From positions 220,001 to 284,000 of the forward strand of contig JABTUZ010000002.1 of assembly GCA_015075105.1 (NCBI GenBank): a stretch of DNA of 64,000 nucleotides. Reading direction: 5' to 3'. Source of the stretch: Leptospiraceae bacterium. Its GTDB lineage: Bacteria > Spirochaetota > Leptospiria > Leptospirales > Leptospiraceae. Position numbers and translations under genes: made by a program. Shown in pieces: positions 26,946 to 37,054 of the stretch (positions within the stretch are counted from its first letter, which is position 1; each line of letters begins with the position of its first letter). The notes beneath the pieces were generated by a model that made no database searches, had not been told where the DNA came from, and saw only the letters and a list, made by a program, of their open reading frames with translations.

Positions 26946-27164
26946 CTACGCTAATTTATCTACGATTGCCCCACGTACTTTATAAAAATCTGTAGCTTGA
27001 GTAGGGCTAATCGCTTTAGAGTTTCTTTCACTTTTGTTTTGTTGAGAATTTATATTCAAATCCCCTCCAACAACCCCGATTTCTCGAGGCACTTTTTTTG
27101 ATTCCATCAGATTTAACGGATCTTGTGTTTTTCCTCCTAAACTTGGAGCGGAAATTATTTTCAT
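26946..27164 (-). CDS. small protein of unknown function (72 residues)
   Basis: MKIISAPSLGGKTQDPLNL begins a polar, low-complexity protein ending SPTQATDFYKVRGAIVDKLA. Start supported by AGGAG 8 bases upstream and by a near-consensus promoter. The short disordered look, the DLNINSQQ segment and the KVRGAI segment faintly recall the anti-sigma-28 factor FlgM, but the likeness is too weak to name it. It is divergent from the 491-residue gene, with which it shares an operator-like palindrome. Confidence 0.6.
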   Translation of the reverse strand: MKIISAPSLGGKTQDPLNLMESKKVPREIGVVGGDLNINSQQNKSERNSKAISPTQATDFYKVRGAIVDKLA

Positions 27165-27189
27165 AAGCTCTCCTGTGCAACAATATTAA

Positions 27190-27218
27190 ATTTTATCGCA
27201 CGATTTACAGATTGTCAA
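27190..27218 (-). promoter_or_regulatory. near-consensus sigma-70 promoter of the 72-residue gene
   Basis: On the minus strand, a perfect TTGACA (27218-27213), exactly 17 bp of spacer, and TAAAAT (27195-27190). It lies 26 bp upstream of the ATG. The -35 box is inside the left arm of the inverted repeat 27214-27244. Confidence 0.75.
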
Positions 27219-27244
27219 GTAAATTCTATTTAATTTTACTTGAC
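27214..27244. promoter_or_regulatory. 10-bp inverted repeat, likely operator between divergent genes
   Basis: GTCAAGTAAA (27214-27223) and TTTACTTGAC (27235-27244) are perfect reverse complements separated by 11 bp. The left arm covers the minus-strand -35; the right arm gives TTGACT for the plus strand. A dimeric regulator bound here could control both divergent genes. Confidence 0.5.
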
Positions 27245-27277
27245 TAAAAAAAATTTAAGTGCACTCAATATAGCAAT

Positions 27278-28753
27278 ATGAACATAATATCTAAAAATGA
27301 AGAGCTGGAACTCCAAAAGATTGATATTTTTAGAAAAGGGTATCCTGCATTTTTAGAGAATATGAATATGCTTGCAAATGGGATATCCACTTTTCTTATG
27401 TCCGGTCAAATTTCAGAGCAAAGCAAAAAAGAACTTATCCCTATAAGAAAATCTATTGATACTGAACTTCAAAATATTCAGCAATTTACACGAAAAATTA
27501 CTTTTGAAATTGATAATAAAAATCTTGAACCAGTCGCAAGAAAAGACTTTTATTCATTTTTTCCAAATGGAAAGCAAGACTCCCAGATGTTGGAATTTCT
27601 AATATTCTTTAAAACTTTTGAACACCTTAGAGATTATTTTTTAATCGTTGGAAAAAGCTGGAATATAATCAGAAATGCAATATTTGAAACAAATTTCAGC
27701 GATAAAAATTTTAAATCAGAGCAATTAATTTCTTATAGAATTCTTCCAGCAATGGATCGTATGGAAGCTCTGAAAACTGCGTTGGTTAGAATGGCAAGAC
27801 TTCTTTCGATTAGTGATGCAGACAGAATTTTTGAACAAAAAGCAATTTTCAAACCTAACTATAACAAAGAAACGACATACAAACTTTCAAGTTTATTTCT
27901 AACAAACTTTGAAACTCAAGGTAGTTATAACGTTATGGATGATTTAGATTTAAGTGAGGTAAAAACTCCCTCACCAAAAATTCCAACACCTACCGAGAAA
28001 TCTTTCATTGAAAAACAAGAGAAGTCAAAATCCAGTCCAAGTTTTCTTAACGCTGGCGGAAAAATGACGTGGAACAACAACTCACACTATTTCATCCAAT
28101 ACGATGCACATAAAGCAGAAGAGGAAAGACAGCTTTTTGCAAACACGTTAAAAGCAGACACTCATATTGGAGCAGAAGAGGAAAGGCTAAAATCTGATTT
28201 GATTAGAAAAATCAGCTCTAAAGAATTTAAAACCAGATCCAAGGAATTGGTAGAGCAAGAGTATATGAATTTTTTAGAACAGTATTTTAATTTTTGTATT
28301 GATATCACTGCATTAAATATAGGAATTCAACCCCAACTAAAAAATATTTTTATATTCCATTTAGGTCCTTCTCATTTTTATATGCTTGTAAAAAAATTTT
28401 TAATCGAAGCCAATACAGGTTTTCTACATGTACGATCTTCCGACGGAAAAAAAGTAACTAAAATTATTCCAGGGGAACTAATAAAAAAAAGAGTACTTCA
28501 ATTTTGGGAGAGTGCAATACTTCCAAAGATAGGAGAAGAGAAAAACAATCTTACAGCCTTAAAAAAAATTATTGAAAAAGTAGAGATTAAATACAAGGAA
28601 ATTTCACTTCATACAATCGAGATGTATGATCAACTTCCTTTAGATGTTAAAGCATCTAAACCGAGAGCTGCAATTTTTAGAGAAAAAATGAGCGAATGGA
28701 TGGGAGCAACGAATATAATTGTGTTCAAAAGATTTTTAAAAGTAGAGCTTTAA
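27278..28753 (+). CDS. unknown cytoplasmic protein, 491 residues
   Basis: I do not recognise a domain. The N-terminal 210 residues are helical (EELELQKIDIFRKGYPAFL, RILPAMDRMEALKTALVRMARLL), then comes a Pro/Ser/Lys-rich linker (SEVKTPSPKIPTPTEKS, about 226-255), then a second helical region containing HKAEEERQLFANTL and EEYMNFLEQYFNFCID-like sequence. There is no signal peptide or membrane segment. No Shine-Dalgarno precedes the ATG. It is transcribed divergently from the 72-residue gene. Confidence 0.65.
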   Translation: MNIISKNEELELQKIDIFRKGYPAFLENMNMLANGISTFLMSGQISEQSKKELIPIRKSIDTELQNIQQFTRKITFEIDNKNLEPVARKDFYSFFPNGKQDSQMLEFLIFFKTFEHLRDYFLIVGKSWNIIRNAIFETNFSDKNFKSEQLISYRILPAMDRMEALKTALVRMARLLSISDADRIFEQKAIFKPNYNKETTYKLSSLFLTNFETQGSYNVMDDLDLSEVKTPSPKIPTPTEKSFIEKQEKSKSSPSFLNAGGKMTWNNNSHYFIQYDAHKAEEERQLFANTLKADTHIGAEEERLKSDLIRKISSKEFKTRSKELVEQEYMNFLEQYFNFCIDITALNIGIQPQLKNIFIFHLGPSHFYMLVKKFLIEANTGFLHVRSSDGKKVTKIIPGELIKKRVLQFWESAILPKIGEEKNNLTALKKIIEKVEIKYKEISLHTIEMYDQLPLDVKASKPRAAIFREKMSEWMGATNIIVFKRFLKVEL

Positions 28754-28756
28754 TAT

Positions 28757-29491
28757 TTAGTTGTGAGTAACAGTACAATTTCCGCTCAACGCAGTTACAA
28801 AATATTGTGCAGTGTAGGGTCCATTCAAAGTTATCGTAAAAGGATTTGTAGTATAGGTTTCTTGAGATGGAACGCAACTGGAAGAAAAATGTCTGACAAC
28901 AACCCCCGAAGCATAACTCTCACAAGAAATAGTAATCGTATTGGCTCCACTATTTAAGTATGATTTGAATGCTTTCGTTGAAGATTGTTTATAATTTACA
29001 GTAGTAGTTTTTCCTTGTTCAACAAGATTTTCGGCCCCGTGAGAGTTTGAATAAGGAGTATAGCAATCAATATAGAAGTCAGATGTAGCACATGAAATAC
29101 CGCTACGTCCATCATAACTGGAACAACTTCCTCCATTGTTCACAATTGAAAGAAGACCAGAAGTGGCTCCTGTAGGAACCGATGTACGAATTTCAGTAGT
29201 AGAAGCATAACTTACAGCAGCCGGCACTCCATTAAACATAACAGTGTTCCCTGTTAAAGAAGAAGTAAACCCGCGTCCGGTTATAATTACATCAGTAGCG
29301 ACATAAGTTTCCCCGGAGATTGATTGGAAAGGAGAGCCTTTTTGAGTAGAAAGAGAAGTGATCAATGGAGTAAAAGAAGAAGAAGCTAACAATGAAGAAA
29401 TACTGTCATTCTTAGAATCAGACTTGCTACAAGAAAAAAATAAAAATATTCCTGACAAAATAATCAATTTGCTATTTCTAAAAAGATTCAT
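28757..29491 (-). CDS. IPT/TIG-domain lipoprotein
   Basis: 244 residues with a lipoprotein signal ending LFFSC (Cys21). Residues about 44-120 form an IPT/TIG immunoglobulin-like domain: PLITSLSTQKGS, VIITGRGFTSSLTGNTVMFNGVPAAV, TEIRTSVPTGATSGLLSIVN. The C-terminal half has six Cys and beta-prone sequence, compatible with disulphides outside the cytoplasm. Probably surface or periplasmic. It lies 35 bp downstream of rnr and ends 3 bp from the convergent 491-residue gene. Confidence 0.8.
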   Translation of the reverse strand: MNLFRNSKLIILSGIFLFFSCSKSDSKNDSISSLLASSSFTPLITSLSTQKGSPFQSISGETYVATDVIITGRGFTSSLTGNTVMFNGVPAAVSYASTTEIRTSVPTGATSGLLSIVNNGGSCSSYDGRSGISCATSDFYIDCYTPYSNSHGAENLVEQGKTTTVNYKQSSTKAFKSYLNSGANTITISCESYASGVVVRHFSSSCVPSQETYTTNPFTITLNGPYTAQYFVTALSGNCTVTHN

Positions 29492-29526
29492 AATTTTTTT
29501 TATACTCTATACAAAAATAATTGCAA

Positions 29527-31671
29527 CTATTTAATTATCGGAGATAGATAAATTTTAATTTCTTCGATATCAATTTTTTCTAAATTTAATTCTAAAATCT
29601 GTCCTAAAAAAAATTGTTTTGCATATTTCTTAGACACAAACGAAAAATCATTTGGAATCACTAACTCACCTTCATTTGTAAAATGCTTAATATGTACTAC
29701 CCCTTCTACAGGTGGAGAGATTAATTCAACAAAAACACTTTGAGGACGAATTCCTGTTATAGCGCCTTTGAACTCTTTGATTCCTGTAGCTTCTAAATAA
29801 CGACAGGTTTTTAATTTTACAATATCTCTTTCTGCGTCTGCTGCAATTCTTTCTTTTTCAGAGCATTGATTACCCATAATCCCGATCTCTTCTTCTGAAT
29901 ACGGAGGCTCCTCTGATTTCAAAATAGAATGCAAAACTCGATGAACAACTAAATCAGGATATCGCCTGATAGGAGAAGTGAAGTGACAATAGTCTTTAAA
30001 CCCAAGCCCCCAATGTCCGACAGCATCTCCTCCATAGTACGCTTGCATAAAACTTCTTAGTAAAAAATAATTGAAAATTTTTTCACAAGCCTGCCCGGAG
30101 ACTACTTGCAAAGCATTTTCTATTTCTTTGTAACTTGAATTTTTTATTGTATGTTGAAATCCGTACAATTTTAAAAATAGATTAAGAGTTTCTAATTTTT
30201 CTTCATCCATTGACTCGTGAATTCTGTATAGAGCTGGCACTTTTTTCTTTCGTAAAAATTCTGCTACTTTGATATTTGCCGACAACATCAACTCTTCGAT
30301 CAATACATGACTTTTTAATCTGGATTTTTCTTGGATTGCAACGATGGAGTTGTTATCGCCCATCACTATAGAATTTTCTTTTAAATTGAGATCGACCCTA
30401 CCAGATTTTTTTCTGTCATTTCTCATTGCGTCTGTAAACTTTAAAAGTTTTACAAACCAATCAGACTCACTTCCATTTAAAATTCTTTCTTCTGCTTCTT
30501 CGTAAGTAAATCTCTTATCTACTTTTATAATACTTTTATAAAACTTGGCAGAAATAATTTTTCCTTCCCAGTTCCCTTCCATCTCAACAGTAAACGCAAG
30601 GCGATTTTTTTCTGCTACAAGACTGCATAGATTTTCAGATAACTCCGGTGGGAGCATTGGCACTACCCTATTCGCAAGATATACGGAAGTAGAACGATTG
30701 TAAGCTTCTTTATCTAAGTCAGAAAATATCTCTACATAATTTGAAACATCAGCAATATGAACGTAAAACTTTATTTTACCCTCTGTCTCTGTATAACTAA
30801 CAGCGTCGTCAAAATCTTTTGCGGTCTCTCCATCTATAGTCACTGCATACAGTTCTCGCAAATCAACTCTGTCACTCCAGTCGCTTACAGTTTTATCATT
30901 TACTTCATCGGGGAAATTTATGGATACAGTCTCAGGAAAAAACAAATTCAAATCATACTTCATCAAAATTCTAAAAAAATCTTTATCTTCTTTTGTGTCT
31001 GATTCAAACCTTACAAAAATTGCTTCGTGTTGATTTTCTTCATAATGAGAGACAGTTTTTAAAGTTACGATTAAAATGTCGTCGATAGAAATTCTTTTTA
31101 AATTTTCAGAGAGTATGGACTTGGATTGAATGATCCCGATACATTCTTCTCCCGGCATATCTAAAAATTTTCCTACGATATATTTTGGATCTAAAGATGT
31201 TATTTTTAATCTATAAAATGTTCGCCCACGTTTTAAAATTTTTAAAACAGAGCCTTCTAATTTTCCTTTTTTCCCAAAACCAAGAGGTGAAATTTTTACT
31301 ATATCTCCATGGATAGAATTTTCAGTAAATTGGGAAGGGATAAAAACTTCGGAACCGGATTGCATTTTCACAAATCCGTCTCCTTTTTTCGAGATAGATA
31401 TTTTCCCAGATAAATAAAATGGTGACGCTATTTTGTAAAATTTTTTATCTTTTGTGATTAAATTTTCTTCTTCAAGAAATGATAAGAATTCTTTTAGTAT
31501 GGACTCTTTCTCGTGACTTTTATCTTTATTGTGATTGTTAAATAATTTTTTTCCTTTCTTATCAACTTTTTGATTTGCAAAATTTTTCAGTAATTCGGTG
31601 TAGTTGACTTCTTTTCCTGATTTGCCTTGCAAGTATTCATAAATTTTTGTTATAATCCTATCTCTCTTCAC
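29527..31671 (-). CDS. rnr: ribonuclease R (RNB family exoribonuclease)
   Basis: 714 residues, full length. The order is an N-terminal helix-turn-helix-like region, cold-shock domains (LSGKISISKKGDGFVKM), the RNB catalytic domain with the Asp cluster VTIDGETAKDFDDAVSY, the FTSPIRRYPDLVVHR motif, and a C-terminal S1 domain (FKGAITGIRPQSVFVELI). Degrades structured RNA 3' to 5'. Its start overlaps tsaB by 4 bp, giving the operon tsaE-tsaB-rnr. Confidence 0.95.
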   Translation of the reverse strand: MKRDRIITKIYEYLQGKSGKEVNYTELLKNFANQKVDKKGKKLFNNHNKDKSHEKESILKEFLSFLEEENLITKDKKFYKIASPFYLSGKISISKKGDGFVKMQSGSEVFIPSQFTENSIHGDIVKISPLGFGKKGKLEGSVLKILKRGRTFYRLKITSLDPKYIVGKFLDMPGEECIGIIQSKSILSENLKRISIDDILIVTLKTVSHYEENQHEAIFVRFESDTKEDKDFFRILMKYDLNLFFPETVSINFPDEVNDKTVSDWSDRVDLRELYAVTIDGETAKDFDDAVSYTETEGKIKFYVHIADVSNYVEIFSDLDKEAYNRSTSVYLANRVVPMLPPELSENLCSLVAEKNRLAFTVEMEGNWEGKIISAKFYKSIIKVDKRFTYEEAEERILNGSESDWFVKLLKFTDAMRNDRKKSGRVDLNLKENSIVMGDNNSIVAIQEKSRLKSHVLIEELMLSANIKVAEFLRKKKVPALYRIHESMDEEKLETLNLFLKLYGFQHTIKNSSYKEIENALQVVSGQACEKIFNYFLLRSFMQAYYGGDAVGHWGLGFKDYCHFTSPIRRYPDLVVHRVLHSILKSEEPPYSEEEIGIMGNQCSEKERIAADAERDIVKLKTCRYLEATGIKEFKGAITGIRPQSVFVELISPPVEGVVHIKHFTNEGELVIPNDFSFVSKKYAKQFFLGQILELNLEKIDIEEIKIYLSPIIK

Positions 31672-32312
31672 TTTTTCTTTTCCTTGGCATAAGTACCTCT
31701 CATATAATTTGGTTTTAAACTATTGTAGTTATATTCATTTAAAGATATATTTCTTTTTAACAATTCTTTTAAGAAAAATTGAATTCCCGGAATATCCGAA
31801 TTTATATCTTTAGAGTTTTCAATTTTTCCTTGAGTTGAATAAATGTTGCAATTCGACTTTTCTACAGAAAATGTATTAAAGACCTCTTCTTTTGAAATAT
31901 CGTAACAACCGTCAAAACGATCTTCTTTCATCATTGCAGAGAAAAATTTATTTTGCCCGCCTTCAATTAAAACAATAGAAGATTTTTTTTCTTTTTCAAA
32001 ATAGTATCCGCAATAAAATTCAATGCTATTTATCCCAACAACAGGAATATTCCAAATCTGTGCTAGGTTTCTTGCAGTAGATACACAAATTCTAATCCCA
32101 GTAAAAGATCCTGGCCCGTTGCATGCGATGATAAGATCAGGTTTTTCTATTTCAGATTTTTCTAAAGCGATTGAAATTTCCTTCACTAAACGAAAAGATG
32201 ATTCTCTTGGAAAAAATCCTTTCAAACTATGTTTTAAATTGATAGTATCCGTAAAATTATATATCTCAACTACCAGCCAATCATTTGTCGCATCAAAAAA
32301 TAAAATATTCAT
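31668..32312 (-). CDS. tsaB: tRNA threonylcarbamoyladenosine biosynthesis protein TsaB
   Basis: 214 residues. ASKHA-fold protein with ILFFDATNDWLVVEI and the motif CNGPGSFTGIRICVSTARNLAQ characteristic of TsaB. It scaffolds TsaD and TsaE in the synthesis of t6A37 on ANN-decoding tRNAs. The start shares one base with the tsaE stop and the end overlaps rnr by 4 bp. TsaC and TsaD are not in the window. Confidence 0.93.
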   Translation of the reverse strand: MNILFFDATNDWLVVEIYNFTDTINLKHSLKGFFPRESSFRLVKEISIALEKSEIEKPDLIIACNGPGSFTGIRICVSTARNLAQIWNIPVVGINSIEFYCGYYFEKEKKSSIVLIEGGQNKFFSAMMKEDRFDGCYDISKEEVFNTFSVEKSNCNIYSTQGKIENSKDINSDIPGIQFFLKELLKRNISLNEYNYNSLKPNYMRGTYAKEKKK

Positions 32313-32731
32313 TATAAAATCTTTATATCAAAATTACGCATTGTTTCCGATTCAATTTTAATTTCAACCTCAACTGCATTTTTAGGAATAGAACCCTTTG
32401 CAATTTTCCACCATTCTATGATCGTGATATTTTGCAGAGCTAAAACTTCTTCAAATCCTATACCTTCTAACTCATCCTCTGATTGAATCCGAAACAAATC
32501 AAAATGAAAAATTGAATCTTCTCCCAGTTTGTACTCGTTTAAAAAACTATATGTCGGAGAATTTATGGTTGAGTTTGACCCTAAAATCTTACACAGGTGC
32601 CTAGTGAAAGTAGTTTTGCCTGCACCCATTTCCCCGGTTAATAAAACAACATAAATATTTTTCTCTATCAGAAGAGTCCTTAGATATTTTGCAGGTGCTT
32701 CTAATTCATTTTCTTTACAATGAAATTTCAT
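32312..32731 (-). CDS. tsaE: tRNA threonylcarbamoyladenosine biosynthesis ATPase TsaE
   Basis: P-loop protein: LTGEMGAGKTTFTRHLC (Walker A), SPTYSFLNEY, and IFHFDLFRIQSEDELEGIGFEE followed by ITIIEWW. The frame extends to 32833, but the ATG at 32731 (MKFHCKENELEAP) is preferred. It has AGAGGGG about 8 bases upstream and gives about 139 residues, normal for TsaE. The ATPase drives cycling of the TsaBDE complex. Confidence 0.92.
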   Translation of the reverse strand: MKFHCKENELEAPAKYLRTLLIEKNIYVVLLTGEMGAGKTTFTRHLCKILGSNSTINSPTYSFLNEYKLGEDSIFHFDLFRIQSEDELEGIGFEEVLALQNITIIEWWKIAKGSIPKNAVEVEIKIESETMRNFDIKIL

Positions 32732-32918
32732 ATACAACACCCCTCTGCTTTTCAAAAATAATATACAAACTTCCCTGAATAGTTTTTCTTGTACCGAATG
32801 ATTAAATTCCATATAGGTTTTTTTGTATCTCAAATAAAAACTCGAACTAAAGAATAAATTTCTATGGCTCTTAAAATTATTTTCTTGTTTTCAAAATTAA
32901 AAAAAATAATGTATATCT

Positions 32919-33275
32919 ATGAAGCAATTTTTTATCTCTATTACCCTTCAAATCCTTACCGTAATATTTCTTTTTCCATTAATTGACAGCCATTTTCAAG
33001 TTCGGGGCGGGATTCAGTCTGCTATAATTGTAGTTTTGATTTTTATTTCCTTGAATTTTGCCATAAGAAAACTCACACTAATATTCACACTTGGACTGAG
33101 TGCCCTTCTTTATTACCTAAGTCTCGGCATTGCCGGTCTTATTCTAAACGCCCTAATATTGATTTTAATAGCAAAATTATTTCCAAATTATTTAGAAGTT
33201 CCAAGTTTCTTTTCAGCCTTTGTAGGAGGAGCAGCTCTTACTTTTGCGAATTACCTCGGGAAAAGAAAGGACTAA
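32919..33275 (+). CDS. holin-family-4-like small membrane protein
   Basis: 118 residues with four predicted membrane helices (about 7-23, 31-50, 52-70, 74-90) and a final small hydrophobic stretch. The pattern GGIQSAIIVVLIFISLNF, LTLGLSALLYYLSLGIAG and FFSAFVGGAALTFANYLG matches the phage holin family 4/YvlD-type proteins widespread in bacteria. These are not usually lytic, and there is no phage context here. Function unknown. Confidence 0.7.
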   Translation: MKQFFISITLQILTVIFLFPLIDSHFQVRGGIQSAIIVVLIFISLNFAIRKLTLIFTLGLSALLYYLSLGIAGLILNALILILIAKLFPNYLEVPSFFSAFVGGAALTFANYLGKRKD

Positions 33276-33445
33276 GAATCTGGTTGACTTTTTCAGACAA
33301 AACTGCAAAATACTGCAAATCGGCGAAGATTTTCCGGCTGAAATCAGGTCAAAATTTGTTTTTTTGCCGACAATAAACAAGGAAAAAATAATATCATCTC
33401 TTTAGTAATAAAATACCAAAATTTTAATGTTATATAAAATATAAT

Positions 33446-34957
33446 ATGGCTGCCCCGCAAAATACACCTGTTAAAGAAGGATACAAACAATTTGATTTTA
33501 CCGAAGAGGTACTGCAAACTTTTCGGGAACAAAGCGTAATTCCTATTGATTTTTACAATAGAGATGGTCAGATCCTAATCCATAAAAAAGAAGGAGCTTC
33601 AACCGATGATATAAACCGTTTGTTAAGGTTTGAAGCACAAGGGATTTTTTTTAGAAATGAGGATTATGAAAAACTTTTCTCTAAACAAAGTTCCAGACCA
33701 ACCCATGTAAACGGTAGAGAAGTTTCTTTCACTAAACTTGTAAATGTGGATTTAACTAAAGACCTTGCAAAAGATACAAAAAATCTTTTGGGAGAATTGA
33801 AAACAAGTCCATTTCAAGGAAGACAGTTCGCCAATGTTTCTAAGTCTATTGATAATATCTTAACCGACTTTTCCAACTCAAATGATGTGGAAACAGGACT
33901 TGTGAATATTATTGAAGTAATGGGTGGAACCAACGCCGGAGTAGATTCGGAAATCATCACCAAAAGAACTGTAATCGGAATGGCACTCAAACTAAGAGGA
34001 ATGAAAGCAATATCACGGGCAGAAAAAGAAATTCAAAAAGCAGAGCAGATGACTATGATGATGTCCAGTTATTTGTGTGATATAGGTTACTCGCAGATGA
34101 AGATTCCTGAACACGGAAATATCTCGGTAGAAGAATACAATTATATAAAAAACCATCCTATGGTAAGTTATCTAATGCTTGCTCCTTTAGAAGAGATTGA
34201 TACAAAAATAAAGTCAAATGTTTTGAATCATCATCGCCCATACAAAGGAGAAAGCTTAAATAACAATTACCCTTCCGCAAAAGTTATAGTAGAAAAACTT
34301 TCTGTATTACAAAAAAAATACTCGGAAGATTCAGGCAAAGCGCACATAGCAAGAGATATCACCCAACAAATCAAACATATTTTAACTTACACTGGTTATG
34401 AAGAAGACACCGGGATTATTTCTATCGCAGGAGAATTTGCAGCCATGACAACCGCAAAACCTTGGCGAGATGCAATGGATTCTATGACTGCAATGAAAAT
34501 TATTCTGAATAATAGTTTCTTTACGTACAATGAAAAAATTGTAAAAGATTTCTTTGATTATGTTGGGCATAGTTTGTGCGACAATAGAAGTATCTTGAAC
34601 AGGGGGGATTACGTTATTACAGCCCATTCTGATTCTGGAAAAAAAGTACATTTTGAAATTTGCATAATTGTATCGATCAACCGCTCTCAAACCAGACCCA
34701 TGCTCGAAAGAATCGGTACAATCCAACCGATTTTTTCCAACGTAAAAAAATTAGAGATTAAAGACTTTAATTTAACGACTATGAAATTGGATCGCAGAAA
34801 AGCCCGATACAACTTAGAATCCGGAGACCCAAGAAGAATTGTGTTTATTGTAGATCCTGGACTCAATCCAATTCTATTTGATGAGATTGATCAACAATAC
34901 AGAAGAACGAATCCTAAGAATGCAGAAACAACATCGAAGGTAGAATCAAAGCAGTAA
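33446..34957 (+). CDS. degenerate HD-GYP domain protein
   Basis: 503 residues. An N-terminal region (about 1-160), [18 protein letters not shown], resembles the DUF3391-like head seen before HD-GYP domains. The middle matches HD-GYP in layout: [13 protein letters not shown] (209-221) where active enzymes have [15 protein letters not shown] (236-245) and [13 protein letters not shown] (258-270) in place of HHERxDGSGYP. The metal His of HD is Cys211, so c-di-GMP hydrolysis is doubtful; binding is possible. The C-terminal PilZ-like stretch is unassigned. It ends 1 bp before aroC. Confidence 0.7.
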   Translation: MAAPQNTPVKEGYKQFDFTEEVLQTFREQSVIPIDFYNRDGQILIHKKEGASTDDINRLLRFEAQGIFFRNEDYEKLFSKQSSRPTHVNGREVSFTKLVNVDLTKDLAKDTKNLLGELKTSPFQGRQFANVSKSIDNILTDFSNSNDVETGLVNIIEVMGGTNAGVDSEIITKRTVIGMALKLRGMKAISRAEKEIQKAEQMTMMMSSYLCDIGYSQMKIPEHGNISVEEYNYIKNHPMVSYLMLAPLEEIDTKIKSNVLNHHRPYKGESLNNNYPSAKVIVEKLSVLQKKYSEDSGKAHIARDITQQIKHILTYTGYEEDTGIISIAGEFAAMTTAKPWRDAMDSMTAMKIILNNSFFTYNEKIVKDFFDYVGHSLCDNRSILNRGDYVITAHSDSGKKVHFEICIIVSINRSQTRPMLERIGTIQPIFSNVKKLEIKDFNLTTMKLDRRKARYNLESGDPRRIVFIVDPGLNPILFDEIDQQYRRTNPKNAETTSKVESKQ

Positions 34958-34958
34958 A

Positions 34959-36080
34959 GTGTCTTCTACTTGGGGAAAAATATTTAAAATCACTACTTTT
35001 GGGGAATCTCATGGAGCCTCAGTAGGGGTAGTAATTGAAGGAGTTCCCGCAGGAATTCCTATTCACCTTGAAGAAATCCAAAAAGACCTGACTCGAAGAA
35101 GGCCTGGACAAAGCCTACTCACTACTCCAAGAAAAGAAGATGATGAAGTCAAAGTATTGTCCGGTGTGTTTGAAGGAAAGACTATCGGCTCTCCAATAGC
35201 CTTGGTGGTGGATAATAAAAATACAATTTCCAGAGATTACGAAAAATTCAGGCATATTTACAGACCTTCTCATGCAGATTATACTTATGATGCAAAGTAC
35301 GGTTACAGGTCTCACGTGGGAGGTGGTAGAGCTTCTGTAAGAGAAACCATTGGCAGGGTCGCAGCAGGTGCTATTGCGAGGGTGATCTTAAAAGAAGAGC
35401 TTGGAATAGAGACAGTAGCTTGGGTAGATTCTATCGGTGAAATTTTTGCAAATGTTTCTAATACCCCAAAATCTACTTATGAAGTAGATGCCAATGATGT
35501 GCGTTGTCCTGACTCGGAAAAAGCAAAGCTCATGGAAGAAAAAATTCGAGAAGTCAGAAAAATTGGGGACTCTGTGGGAGGAACAATTCGATCTATCAGC
35601 AGAAATGTGCCTCCTGGGCTTGGAGACCCTGTGTACGATAAATTAGAAGCTGATTTAGGAAAAGCCCTACTCTCTATCCCTGCATGCAAAGGTGTTGAAT
35701 TCGGCTCTGGGTTTGATGGGTCCAAGATGACAGGGAGTACCCACAACGACGAATTTTATGTAGAAAAAGAAACAGGAAGGATTCGCACAAAAACAAATCT
35801 ATCCGGTGGAATCCAAGGTGGGATCTCCAATGGAGAAGATATTCTTATTCGAGCTGCATTTAAGCCTACAGCTACAATTTCCATGTTGCAAAACACTGTA
35901 AATGATACCCCGGAAGACACAGAATTAAAAGCAGGTGGTAGGCACGACCCATGCGTACTTCCAAGAGCCGTTCCCATTGTAGAGGCTGCAATTAATTTAG
36001 TTCTCGTGGATGCGTACTTTTATCAAAGAGCTATCCAACCTAAATGGTTTTTGAAATGGTCAAAATTTAGCAATGAGTAA
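34959..36080 (+). CDS. aroC: chorismate synthase
   Basis: 373 residues, GTG start immediately after the upstream stop. Converts 5-enolpyruvylshikimate-3-phosphate to chorismate using reduced FMN. Signatures present: [63 protein letters not shown] and [16 protein letters not shown]. It overlaps rmlD by 8 bp. Confidence 0.96.
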   Translation: MSSTWGKIFKITTFGESHGASVGVVIEGVPAGIPIHLEEIQKDLTRRRPGQSLLTTPRKEDDEVKVLSGVFEGKTIGSPIALVVDNKNTISRDYEKFRHIYRPSHADYTYDAKYGYRSHVGGGRASVRETIGRVAAGAIARVILKEELGIETVAWVDSIGEIFANVSNTPKSTYEVDANDVRCPDSEKAKLMEEKIREVRKIGDSVGGTIRSISRNVPPGLGDPVYDKLEADLGKALLSIPACKGVEFGSGFDGSKMTGSTHNDEFYVEKETGRIRTKTNLSGGIQGGISNGEDILIRAAFKPTATISMLQNTVNDTPEDTELKAGGRHDPCVLPRAVPIVEAAINLVLVDAYFYQRAIQPKWFLKWSKFSNE

Positions 36081-36939
36081 CACTATAGGAATAGATTCAA
36101 AAAAAATACTGATCTCCGGCGGAAACGGAATGCTTGGGACAGACTTAACAAATTTATTAAAAAATCTTGAGGTAAAAATACATTCGTGCACAATTGATGA
36201 TCTAAATATATGCGATTTACAATCTATTGAAAGTGTAACTCAAGAGTTTCAACCCGATATTTTTATCAACTGTGCCGCATACACCGCAGTAGATAAAAGC
36301 GAAACCGATCCATTAGCGATGCAAATCAATGGAAACGCAATAAAAAATTTAGCAGAGGTTTGCTCTAAAAAAAAAATCAAACTTGTACACTTTTCTACTG
36401 ACTATATTTATTCCGGAAATTTTTCTTCTCCAATAAAAGAAACCGAAACCCCAAACCCATTAAATAAGTATGGCGAAACAAAACTAAAAGGTGATAATTT
36501 TATATTGAATCAAGATAATTTAGATTTTATCTTATTTAGAGTTCAGTGGCTCTACGGAAAACATGGAAAAAACTTTATCGACACAATTCTAAAGCTATCC
36601 AAAGAAAACCCTACAATAAAAGTAGTGAACGACCAAATCGGAAGACCCACTTCTGCACTTTTTTTGTCTAAATTAGTAGTTGAAGCCTTAGAGAATAACC
36701 TCACCGGTGTTTATAACGCAGGGCCCTCTGACTTTTGCTCATGGTTTCAATTGGCAAAATATATAGTAAAAGATAAAAATTGTGAAGTAGTGCCAATTCC
36801 TTCTTCCGAATTTCCTACCCCTGCTAAAAGACCTTTGTATTCAGTGCTATCAGTAGATAAAATTCAAAAAGCAATTCCGAAGTCTAAAGTCTTAAATTCT
36901 TCTTGGAAAGAATTAGTTGACGAATATTTAGAGACATAA
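36073..36939 (+). CDS. rmlD: dTDP-4-dehydrorhamnose reductase (RmlD)
   Basis: 288 residues. Short-chain dehydrogenase fold with [12 protein letters not shown], the [16 protein letters not shown] segment typical of RmlD, and the catalytic STDYIYSG and YGETKLKGD (Tyr-xxx-Lys). It makes dTDP-L-rhamnose for surface polysaccharide. The other rml genes are not adjacent; its coupling to aroC is unusual. A related sugar reductase role remains possible. Confidence 0.88.
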   Translation: MSNTIGIDSKKILISGGNGMLGTDLTNLLKNLEVKIHSCTIDDLNICDLQSIESVTQEFQPDIFINCAAYTAVDKSETDPLAMQINGNAIKNLAEVCSKKKIKLVHFSTDYIYSGNFSSPIKETETPNPLNKYGETKLKGDNFILNQDNLDFILFRVQWLYGKHGKNFIDTILKLSKENPTIKVVNDQIGRPTSALFLSKLVVEALENNLTGVYNAGPSDFCSWFQLAKYIVKDKNCEVVPIPSSEFPTPAKRPLYSVLSVDKIQKAIPKSKVLNSSWKELVDEYLET

Positions 36940-37054
36940 TCTTAAATAAAAAATATATAATGCAAAGAATAAAAAAAGTCTTTCAGTATATTTCGCTTTT
37001 TAAAATAGTATTTCAATAGTATATGTTTAATAGGTTTTTTGGAGGCATTTTAAG

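Noticed and set aside
26946-27164. FlgM (anti-sigma-28 factor)
   Set aside because: Size and a faint C-terminal likeness are not enough; the usual helical C-terminus is not clearly present and no flagellar gene is adjacent.
32919-33275. Holin as part of a prophage
   Set aside because: No endolysin, portal or capsid gene is nearby; family-4 holin-like proteins are common in chromosomes without phage.
33276-33445. Structured RNA between the holin-like and HD-GYP-like genes
   Set aside because: TCGGC/GCCGA can pair, but the stem is short with a long loop and nothing resembles a known riboswitch.
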